A stretch of DNA of 29,976 bases, from contig WIXG01000640.1 in assembly GCA_009869945.1 (NCBI GenBank), positions 1-29,976 on the forward strand. The letters are read 5' to 3'. Shown piece after piece: positions 20,638 to 29,976 of this stretch. A program made the translations under genes and the position numbers. Each line of letters opens with the position of its first letter. Positions within the stretch are counted from its first letter, which is position 1. Source of the DNA: Mesaphorura yosii. Taxonomy: Eukaryota; Arthropoda; Collembola; Poduromorpha; Tullbergiidae. Below the pieces are notes generated by a model. The model ran no database searches, was not told the origin of the DNA, and was given only the letters and a program-made list of their open reading frames with translations.

Positions 20638-23600
20638 ATGGCTACATTAATGATATATGTGACGTCAATTCTTGTTTTGGTGTCACCACTGTTTGTGACT
20701 ATTTCTGGAACTAGTATAATTGATAATTTGTCGAGAAACAGCAGATTTGCGTCCAGCACAAACACAAATAACTTGCACGCTTCGAGGTCTATTCCCGGCA
20801 CGTCCTGTGACTTTGAGGAACCATGTGAGTGGACGTGGGACGGAAAGAAATCGGATACGCAGTTGGGTTTTCAGCTGAGGTCAGGACAAGAGGTGGCCGA
20901 AACCCTCGCAAAGTCGGAGTATTCTGGACCTCTGAATGATGCGCAAAATAACTCTCATGGTAAGCTTGATTTGTGTTTTACGCTTTGCGATCATGCAAGG
21001 CTTCATTCGGATTCGTACGTTTAACTGACGTCTTCATTACTTATTAAGTTCATGGCTGACGTTTTTCATTATGTCAAGCGTCAGGACACTCCAATTTCCA
21101 CCGCGCTGCGTCTCATGTTCATGGGCAAGCACGGGCGTGTTAGCGTGGTAGGATAATGCATTCGGATAATTCAATATTTATACAAAACATCAGGGCATGA
21201 TGCAGGATGCAGGAGAAAGTTTGAACCGGGCAGCTACGATAAGTAAAAAAAGTGTGGGAGGAAGGTTTCGTGTGCCTACGCACTTCAGACTCTAAGCGAA
21301 AGCGAATGCGAATGCTGAAGAAATGCAACCGACTGCATTGCCTGGAAAGAGGCAGCACGACATTCGGCCATAAGCACTAACACTACTGCATACTGAAACC
21401 ATGCGACTCAGTAGCAACGAGAAAAGTTGCAAACGAAGCAGACATATTTGTAGCTTTGGAGTTGAAATTTCATCCAGATGCACAACGAAAAACTAAAGAG
21501 TCAACGCGGAGAGCATAAAATATGCTGAACACAGTTGAATTTAAAAGTTTACAAAACATTACAATGGTGGGAAATAAAACTAACCCATAAACTTAAGCCT
21601 GACCCAGATCACCGAATGCCGAACAGAATTGAAAGTCTAGTGGCTGTCGTAGGATTGTATTTCCAATTAGGAGGCTCCGGCTACTGATGAAACATGCTGG
21701 CTAATGCTAAGCGGATCAAACGTAAATTCGACTATCAACTTTGGCTTTCATCAATCCAGCATCAAGTTTCTCGAGATTACATTATTTGGGCTGAGCGCAG
21801 TGGGCGAGGAGGAACTTGAAAGATTGAATTAAACTTTTTATTTTTAGTATCAGGAAAGATTGAAATATTTCACTTCAATAAAACTAAAACTTTTACAATT
21901 TACAATTTTCGCTGGTAAGAAATCCTGAATTACGGATTACGCTCTTATTTTAGGACTACCTGGGGACTTGGATTTGCTGACTTTTGTCTTGTAATTTCAC
22001 AGTAAGGTCGGTAGAAGAAAATTAAAGGCCAATGAACAAGGACAGGCCCACAAGACAAAGAAGATTAAGGACTTTTCAATTATGCACAACTGAAGTGCAC
22101 GTTTTCAAATGCAATAGTAGATGAATAATAATACTAAGAACAGGCAATGATAGCTCTGCTTAAGCACTTAAAACATCCATTTGCATCACGCGGTTCATGG
22201 AGTTTGAAGCGGCGCAGCGGAATCGTGACAGAAGACAACGAAGATTCGGTCGGGAAGCGATTCTTGACATAAAACATCCTCGAGAGCTATTTTCTTCTTA
22301 CTTTTCCGCCGGGCCTGTGAAAAAATAATATCATAGAAATAATGCAACGTGCGCACAAAAGAATTCATCTAGAAGGATGAAAGAAAGAACCCGCACTTAG
22401 AGGTTGAAATGGAAGCGTAGCAATGCTCGCTTGAGTGTATCTCCAACTACACAATCAAGTGCAGTAAAAGCCATTCATTTTCCGTTTCTTGAAATGGCAT
22501 CAGTGCAGAGCAGAATCAGATCTTCTTGGGCAGGATATCTATGAGTACGGTTCCAAAGAACACATTTTCCGTTGGCTATATTGTTACATAAAAATGTTTA
22601 AGCAAACCTGCAAACAGCTCCACTAGGAAGAATGGAACGAGTGTGATATCGACAAAAGTGAAGCAGGATTCAACGCTTTTATTGTTGCTGTCATTGCACA
22701 ACTGCTTGGAAGTAAAACATGACGACCGTTTGAATCTAGGCAGCCTGTTCTATTCCCAGCATCCCAACGGTATAGATACAGTGTAACTCTGCTTGAAGGC
22801 CTGTAAAGCGATAACGCACGGTTGAAAGAAATTCCACAGAGTGTATATCTAATGCAAGACACAATTTTGTCAATTAATTTGACCTGACGCATACCCCTCG
22901 AACTGTAAACTGTATGCAAAGTGTGCAAATAAACAGAACAAAATTGGGTTACCTCAAATTCCTCAAACAGCCCTCAGTTACTCCAAATGTTACGCAAGCT
23001 GATTCGCATGAGAAATATGTATGCGTGATCGATTTAATGAAACCTACCAAATGAAAAATGATAGGATTATTAATAGCGCTCTTTGTTGTGCGAGGGATCA
23101 GGTTAAGACCATAAAAGTATTTTCATGCTTATGGAGAATCTGTTGTTTGTTGACTCAAACTCAATGTAGCACAAAATCTAATCCGATTGAGACAGTAAGG
23201 TTGCTGGACCATGTGGATTTATTTTGCTTGAATGATTTTATAAAAATATATGACATGACATAGCATGCACCTGTACACTTTCTGGCATTTGCACAAAATA
23301 ATCAGCAATGAATTTCAAATTTTTAGTTAACGGATACATGAACGCTTTCGTTTCCCGTATTTCCCGGGCCTTGCACCCAAAGATGCTGGAATATGCTACA
23401 CTTGAGTTAGACGGCCGACAGAAAGTGAAAATACAGAGAGTCAATCAAAGCAGTTCATAGAAAGAGAACTCAACCTTTAACTGGAATGCCTTAATTTCCT
23501 TAATTGAATTTCTTTGTCCTCAAGCAATTCTAATAATTGGTTTTTCAACACTGTCAAGACTGAGGGTTTTGTTCATTCGTTGTCCAATAAAAAATTCGCC

Positions 23601-26600
23601 AAAGAAATTCGGTCATGTAAGAGCGTAAGGAGTCACACAGCGCGTACAAGACAGTTTCCTTCCAACTTTATCGTCTCGTTTCAGCTATTGAAGTGTGTAT
23701 AGCTGATCTCGGCTTGATTTCTACCCAAGAATCTCTCTTCGAGTTTACCGGCTTCAGAATAAATTCGAGAAAGCCAATTAAAAGTTTCTGCGATAACCTC
23801 ATAATCCTAATTGGGGTACAAGGAGCAAAAATTAATCAGCAGACGTGTTGGATTCACCTGAGATGTGTGAACCAATTCCCCGTAGCCTAGTAGCATATAG
23901 AATAGGAGTAATTTCGGCGAAGCGATGAGGCCATCGTGTCACGGTGGGACAATTAAACAGTGAGAAAGAAACTTTAACTTTCGATTCTGGGTACAATCAA
24001 CAATACAATTCACGCTTCCCTGAAGAAGCAGACCATCTCCTCATAATATGCAGTATTCATTGAATCAGGCAGTCTACTGTCCTTTCAGGTTAGTAACGTA
24101 TCAGTCCACATTGCGTAGCAACTGATTGTGATTCTTTCTAAAAATAACATGAGACAATTTTATGTAGTCTTGGAATATGTGAGAGTTTCATTGTACATCA
24201 CAACCAAACTTTTCTTTTATCATCATTGTCACATTACTCTTCAAAAGATTATCTGCTCTTCTTCTTTCATATTTTTATTCATTATTGAATGCATAGCGCC
24301 CTTATCCAGCTTTCACTTGCCCTGAATTGTCGGGTATCACATGCCTGTGAATTTGTACCTCGATAGGAGTAGAAGCGTCCTAGCTTTGCAACTTTTCACG
24401 TTATGTGGCAATCGCAACTTACACTGAAACTTCACGAATTACTTAAATTCCCAGCTGAAAAGAAATTGAAAATAATAGTATGGTTTATTAAAATTAATCG
24501 GCGGGATTCTAAACTTCGAGTTTAGAAGCAAAGCCAAGTGATCCCAAGGGGTCGGTCCTATTACTTCGTAGCTTACTACACGCACCCACTCAAATGTATG
24601 TGGGCGAGCTATCAGCTGATTACACCTTGTGGCTTGGATTTAGGCTAGTCCTCGAATGACACCTACCTATTCTTAGCATTAAAATCCGGCTTACGGGAAT
24701 CCTCACGCCTGTCACTTTCTTCATACTTCCCACACGCTATTTTAGTTAGTGATGACCAATGACCCACGGCCTTGGTGCAGCTTAACACAATGTGCCTGAA
24801 ACAAAACTCAGGACAATTAAGAAAGTGTGCAATGAATGAAATCAAGCTGGAAGATAAGCTTCCGTAGAGAGCTTAGTAATCAGGAATCAGCTAAATCTGC
24901 AAGAGTGAAAAGCTTTGAGGAAATGAATGAGTATAAAAGTATGCAAAGAGACGTAGTATGTCATCAACGAATTGCATTAAAGACAGGGAAATCATTGCCT
25001 GAAGGCATGGTCAAGGAAAGTGCACGAAATACGACGTGATTGTGATTCTCCGAACCGTGATTCGCACTCTGCACACTCGACTGATGTTAGAGATCTTTGT
25101 TGCAGTAGAAATCACTTGACATATCTCTCGTGTAACCCCTTCCACCTTTCATTCATACCAAATTCAAAATGGAATCATCTGAATGAAGAATAAATGAGAG
25201 TGTTGAATACGCTGTTGAATAAAATTCTCCTGCGAATGTAGTATATGAAAGGTCTGAAACCAAAAGCGCGTAGCTGTCGCCATTCCATTTCGAACTGCTC
25301 TAATCCACCCACTCCAACTTGTCACTGTCAAGAGTAGATCTAAAAATATATTTTGAAAAGACAGGGAAGACTCCCGATTCCTCTCGGAAGGGTAGATTTG
25401 TAATGACATCGCACTGCACCGTGCTTTTGCATTGCTAAGCGCTCAGGCTCATTTTTTACAGCATTATTCTGAACTGAAAGTTTATTTGAAAGTCGCCGTC
25501 ATATCAGAGACCCATCTCACGTCAGTTAAAGTAGTAAAAATTGCAGAGGTGTTTTCGTTTTATATAGACTTATCAATGGATTTGAATGCCAATTGGTCCT
25601 GGTCATTGCAAGGACTGAAAAATGATAGGGAGATTGACGTGCTGGAAATATTCACATTCGTAAATTCGTCGGATGTCCATCACGACTGAGAACAGTGATT
25701 TCCACCGGTTCATTCCATATTATATCTATGTGAATTAGTTTAGTCCTTGCCAGCAATATTTACTTTAAGTATTTAGAATAATTGGTCAGCCACCGCAATT
25801 CACGCGGTTCACTCCGTTTCATTCATAAAATTCAAATGCTCAATAAACATACAGAATCACTTCGGACTTTACCTTTGGTCGTATCTCGTGAATAGTGACT
25901 TACCATTTCCAGCTGTGCATTTACATATTCATTGATACATTTCCATGCTGTAGGGTGCATAATTTCCGGGGCCGTGGCCGAGTATGTTATTAGCCCAAGT
26001 CACGAATAAGAACTGAGCTGGAATAATATGTTGAATGTATAAACCATTAAAGTAATGGAAAGTTAATTCTCTACGTGCATCTCATCTTCATTGCATTGAC
26101 GGTCTGTGCAATGTGCAATGTGCAGTCTCGTTTAATCAAATCAGACTTTGTTCAAGCATACCAGGAATTTACCTTATACAATGCACCGTGACCATTGTTA
26201 ACAAATTACAATATTACTCTGTTTCTACTCAGGGCTCGTAGGTAAGTGTGATGTTGCCTACGACAATCAAGAGTATAACCGAGCGTGTAACATATTCAAG
26301 ATTCAAATTGCGAGCCCCTGGCCTGCCTGGCCTGGCTTGCCTAGAAATTTTGGTGTTTCAGCTTCAACTTTTTCAGTCGCATTCACTTTAATGGTGAAAC
26401 TTTTCATATTTAGGTCCGGAATCACATGCTCCATCAAAGATAATCATTGAAAAGGCAAATTAATGTATCAAAAAATTAAATGTTTCTGATTTAAAGCGCC
26501 ACTCGTGCTTCACTGTGATGACTCTTGTTACATAATTAATTCAACACAAGGATGCATTTACCATTTGCGTAATACGTACGACATCACCAGTTGGTTGCAA

Positions 26601-27764
26601 TGAAACGAGATGACAATAATACTTCCAGCTGGCTCGTTTATCATGCCAGTGTTATTTTAAAAGAAGAATGGCTTTTTGCCAAAATCGAGCTTTCGGATTT
26701 TGCTAATCCTGAGCTCGAGCCTTTTAGCCTGAGAAGGATTTTGTTTTTGTCCACGCTCGCAGGGAAATACGAGTGGAAATGTTGCACAGAATCGCGTTCA
26801 GCGAATTACTTTACTCTGCTGCGTCATGGAAGTGTGGAAGCCCGTCAGGTTGGTTCTGGCTGCATTCACACGGAGCGGAGCAGCAATGAAATGACATAAT
26901 AGTGAGAGTGGTTGCCTAGCTGACTGCGTGGCTGCGCGGCAACTGTGCGATATATTCATTGGAGAGAGGACGAGGCGATTTTGACATTAAAGCAACTTTT
27001 TATCCCCGAAAAAGTTTGCATTGGGCTAAATGTGAGCGCTTTATCAAACTTTTTCCATGAGAAATAAGAAGACTGGGAAGTCAAAGGCAATCTTGGAGCT
27101 GGGGCTAGTGTGATTATCGGCTTGCGCAATGACGTACCCAATGAAGCTCCTTGTTTTCGATTTTCCTATTCGGAATTTTCCTGGTGGACAACCTCTTGTC
27201 CTTTAATCGAGTTCGTGAGTTGAGTTATCCCGGGACACAGAAATTAGATTGCCCTTGATGAGCTTCCCTGCGCCCATTCATTCCAGCCAGCACTAAAACC
27301 AGCATTCGGTTACTAAACTGCTAATGATCATGGTTATGCTTCCATTGTGTCTTGTCAATTTTCGAAGAAGTTCGTAATTGACACAGGTAAATCTATTGTC
27401 GAACGATAATTGAATGTAGTGAATAGATTTATAAATGAGTTAGGAATTTCACAACAGTAGTTCTACGAATTTTTGGTACATCCTCCAAACCAATTATGAA
27501 ATTAGTCACGAAGAATATGCTTTAATTCAAATTTCATTCAATTACAGGTCAATTTCTGCTTCTGGTGTTCTCCAAAGCCGACGTGGACCAGTCAACCGTC
27601 TACCACTTGCACAGTCCACGGTTCAATCAGTCCGATGGCACCTGCTACTTGGAGGCCATGCTACACATGTACAACATGAAAGATGGCTCTTTCAAAATGC
27701 TGATGCATACGCAGAATCACACGACTTGGGTTCCAGTCTCGAAATTGGGCAATGACAAGAACAT
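20638..27764 (+). CDS. N-terminus of a secreted or receptor MAM-domain protein, likely Alk (partial)
   Basis: Exons 20638-20959 and 27548-27764 join in phase 1 (CAT G|GT) and the second ends in phase 2, so the gene continues beyond the window. The 180 residues seen start with a signal peptide (residues 1 to about 26, hydrophobic core IYVTSILVLVSPLFV). A Ser/Asn-rich segment follows, then a MAM domain from about residue 58: SCDFEEPCEWTWDG holds the first cysteine pair. Across the intron SHGQFLLLVFSKAD and GTCYLEAMLHMYN carry the usual strands and the third cysteine. The CDFEEPCEW start and GQFLLL segment resemble the first MAM domain of the receptor tyrosine kinase Alk. However, many MAM proteins exist (meprins, RPTPs, MDGA, MALRD1) and no kinase, LDLa or Gly-rich part is in view. 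MAM assignment is firm; Alk is a guess. The start ATG is the first before the signal peptide. Confidence 0.6.
24507..24527. repeat. Perfect 8-bp hairpin in the MAM gene intron
   Basis: TTCTAAAC and GTTTAGAA pair around the loop TTCGA. It superficially recalls a tRNA stem-loop, but the surrounding bases do not form a cloverleaf and there is no B-box consensus. Confidence 0.6.
26105..26125 (+). repeat. Three tandem 7-mers TGTGCAA
   Basis: TGTGCAA TGTGCAA TGTGCAG in direct tandem; the last copy has one change. Sits in the large intron. Confidence 0.8.
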
Positions 27765-28874
27765 GTGAGCTTGCCTGTTCCTCTTCTTTTTATTTCTACT
27801 TCATTTTTTTATGTGAGATTCTCAAAGGGTATGAAAATTTGCGAGAGCCTTCCCGCATGAATGATGGCGAAGCATGAGTTGTGATCTCTCAAGGACAATG
27901 GTGACGGGAAAACATAGAGAGGAAGGAAGGCATTGGCAGAATTTCATCCACAAAGCACGCTTCAGTCGTAGTCAGCGGGCATTATACGTACTCAGTCTAC
28001 GGCTTTATCACAAATGAGAAAGTTTCATCGAACATTATTCGAATCTTTGAAATTTCTTCTTCGCATTTAGTTCGAGTCACTTTGGCATTTCTTTGCCATT
28101 GTACTCACACTGCTATGCAATTCAAATTCTTCTACATGCTCTTCGTCTACGGCGCCTCCTGCTTTATTCTGCGTAATAATGAAAATTTGAAAAGACATGG
28201 ATGCCAGACCGCTGCCCATACCTAGCTTCCTTTGTTGTTCTCGTTACTGACATTGAATTAGCATGAAGTTATGAACAATGAGAACATCGAGAAGGCTCGA
28301 GGCTAGTAGAAGAGTCGAGGAAGCGAACAGGAGATACTGGGGAAAAGATTGGGTTCAGTTTCCAAGGACTCACAGCCAGGCAGCAGGGAAAGCAAAAGCA
28401 AGAAACGCGTGTTACATGACTGAAGATATTAAATGATCCATAATACTTCAGCAAGACATTAGATTGCACTCAAGCTCTGTACACGTGGAGCTCAAGTCTT
28501 GAGTCTCGAGTCTCAACTCCAGTTTCCTGTATATCAACTTTCTCCGACTCGACTCAACACGGCACAGAATTTTATTAGCAGTAACGTATTTATTGCTGAC
28601 TCGCTCTATTTATGACAGAATACATGCACTTTGAGTTCCTCTTTCCCGTCTTGCACTCTCGAACTCGCACGTGTGGGCTCAGTTTCACGTTGAGACATCG
28701 CGAATTCCAATCCGGAACACGGTTCAAGAGTACAAGAACAATAAGGCACGAGGATTCCCTACCGTCGTGATCCCTTCCAGCCTCACTTCACGATGGTCAA
28801 TGAGCGTTTATTTCGACCTCGACAATTCGTATCTGATGTTCCCATCAATAATTAAACATTAACTAGGAGCCGGT

Positions 28875-28893
28875 GTCACCGAAGCTCGGTGAC
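28875..28893. repeat. Perfect 8-bp hairpin
   Basis: GTCACCGA and TCGGTGAC pair around a 3-nt loop AGC. It does not match the histone 3' stem-loop. No coding context. Confidence 0.6.
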
Positions 28894-29159
28894 TTTGTAA
28901 AACATAATCTGGGACAGAGTAGAAGTCTTGATTATAGGTTCATAATATCTACACTTTAATTGGAAGGAGGATGTTTGTGTCCTGTGATCTCGAAAACGGT
29001 GATAGATAGGGAAAAAATTGCTAGGAGGTTGGAACTTTCATATAAATTTGTTGGGAGCTTATATGTCATCCTTGCAGAATTTTAGCTTCTTAGTTTCTGT
29101 TGGTCCGTCCGGTTCGGCTACCTTTAATATTCTGTGAATCTGCCTTGCAACCGTACGTG

Positions 29160-29572
29160 ACTCCTCGAAAGCCTCCCACTCTTCTCCGATGAGGCTACGC
29201 CCTCCCAACATCTTGCCCTTTTTTCCTTACCTCCCACCCCTCAAATTGGCCACGACTCCCCTCATCCTCTACGGACCCCTGCCGCGTTGCACTGCTCCCG
29301 ACGCTAACGCTGACCGCCTTCTGCCCAACTACCACTTTCACCTCTCTATTCATACACCCATCCTACCTCGCCAACTCGGTCACCACTTGCTAATAATGTT
29401 GAATTTTCATCGCTTCCTCACTGTGCTGAAGCACTCATTACGGAAGGAGAGCGAACACCTCAACCCCACCCCTGCAACGCACTACCCGATATCCCCGCTC
29501 GAGAGCTCGTACCGTTGCCATCACCACCCTACCTCCTAGACACCCTACCCTCCTACCAAGCCCTTGACGGCC
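29160..29572 (+). other. C-rich, strand-asymmetric island
   Basis: The plus strand here is much richer in C and poorer in G than the AT-rich flanks, with many CCTCCC, CCCAC and CACC words. One frame (29,189-29,539) is open for 116 codons, but its Pro/Leu/His-rich content follows from the base composition and shows no domain. It may be a decayed repeat fragment. Confidence 0.5.
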
Positions 29573-29664
29573 CCGTTGTTGTAAGAATTGCAGAATGTAA
29601 TTAACTAATATTCATAGCTGAATAATTCTGTTAACGATTTCATGACGTCCTGTTGCGTTTCGTG

Positions 29665-29935
29665 CACGATTTTGTGATTTTGCAAATATAGAGAATTGCT
29701 CACATTGTGCTGAAATCTGCAGCTAACAAAGTTCTGAACTGTGTGGTAAAGTCTGGGGTATCTCCTGCTTCAGTTTCATGATTTTTCAAAAAATTGAAAA
29801 CTTGCAAATATGTGAATGTGTGCTAAAATTGTGCAGAAATCTTAGCTAACAAAATTCTGAACGATCTGGTAAAGTTTGGTGCGCCTCCTGCTCCATTCTC
29901 ACGATTTTGCAAAAAAATTGGAAATTTGCAAACTC
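29665..29935 (+). repeat. Tandem repeat, period about 122-124 bp, just over two copies
   Basis: TTTTGCAAATAT, GCTAACAAA(G/A)TTCTGAAC, TGGTAAAGT(C/T)TGG and CTCCTGCT(T/C)C recur in the same order. The TGCAAA anchors are at 29,681, 29,803 and 29,927. A third copy begins and is cut off by the G run. Copies differ at perhaps one base in five to ten, so this looks like satellite-like DNA and not a fresh duplication. Confidence 0.8.
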
Positions 29936-29958
29936 TTAGTAATCAAAAATACTCTGAC

Positions 29959-29972
29959 GGGGGGGGGGGGGG
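29959..29972 (+). repeat. Run of 14 G four bases before the window end
   Basis: An uninterrupted G14 tract that breaks the third copy of the tandem repeat. Such runs often mark a sequencing or assembly problem near a gap. It could also be a real homopolymer. Confidence 0.9.
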
Positions 29973-29976
29973 TAAT

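Larger units (their letters stand above)
20960..27547 (+). other. First intron of the MAM gene, about 6.6 kb
   Basis: Donor GTAAGC at 20,960 and acceptor TTTCATTCAATTACAG ending at 27,547. All other introns I placed are 45-105 nt. The inside holds only short frames in all directions without domains or paired splice sites. Enhancers are plausible in such an intron, but I cannot point to one. Confidence 0.6.
27765..29976 (+). other. Start of the second intron of the MAM gene, to the window end
   Basis: Begins with donor GTGAGC. No further exon with MAM or LDLa sequence is visible. The stretch holds a small hairpin, a C-rich island, a tandem repeat and a G run. The third exon must lie to the right of the window. 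Confidence 0.5.

Noticed and set aside
24500..24560. Possible tRNA around the 8-bp hairpin
   Set aside because: No acceptor stem, no T-arm consensus and no A/B box pair could be fitted.
26318..26342. CCTGGCCTGCCTGGCCTGG-type direct repeats
   Set aside because: Simple local slippage of a CCTGG/GCCTG word; no sign of function.
28490..28530. GAGTCTCGAGTCTC palindrome-like motif
   Set aside because: The two halves are direct repeats of GAGTCTC with an imperfect inverted pattern; too short to interpret.
29189..29539. 116-codon Pro/Leu/His-rich plus-strand frame
   Set aside because: Composition follows directly from the C-rich island, and no domain or splice context was seen.
1..29976. CRISPR array, transposase, reverse transcriptase or viral genes
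   Set aside because: I looked for spaced direct repeats and for typical mobile-element protein motifs in all frames and found none.

Overview
This is animal nuclear DNA, most likely from an arthropod or another ecdysozoan. The genes are split by GT-AG introns, no prokaryotic operon structure is present, and the products are conserved animal nuclear or peroxisomal proteins. I cannot fix the species. Introns in the dense left part are tiny (45-105 nt), whereas the last gene has a first intron of about 6.6 kb. I rebuilt exon boundaries by hand from splice signals, reading phase and family conservation.

Layout. Positions 1-1,671 hold one likely small membrane protein gene on the minus strand, plus a doubtful ORF. 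Positions 1,672-5,445 (minus, 12 exons) encode CEBPZ/Noc1, a 60S ribosome-assembly factor. Positions 5,772-8,714 (plus, 10 exons) encode the splicing factor CWC22. These two genes are head to head and share a 326-bp spacer, probably a bidirectional promoter. CWC22 meets the next gene tail to tail.

Positions 8,933-11,773 hold two tandem minus-strand copies of a peroxisomal sarcosine oxidase / L-pipecolate oxidase (PIPOX) type enzyme. Each copy has two coding exons with the intron in the same place. Both copies lack a recognisable C-terminal peroxisomal signal. The distal copy has a long, basic, open N-terminal reading frame that resembles a mitochondrial presequence.

From 11,774 to 20,637 I see no convincing gene. 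At 20,638 a plus-strand gene starts with a signal peptide and the first half of a MAM domain. It continues in a second exon at 27,548-27,764 and runs off the window. The N-terminus of the receptor tyrosine kinase Alk is my best guess. The right end holds a C-rich island, a roughly 123-bp tandem repeat and a run of 14 G.

The genes do not form one pathway: ribosome assembly (CEBPZ) and splicing (CWC22) are housekeeping, the PIPOX pair is amino-acid oxidation, and the MAM gene is a secreted or cell-surface protein. I found no CRISPR array, tRNA, rRNA, intact transposon or clearly new multi-gene system. The most interesting items are the divergence and possible relocation of the PIPOX pair, and a shared nuclear-receptor-like 10-mer in their upstream regions.
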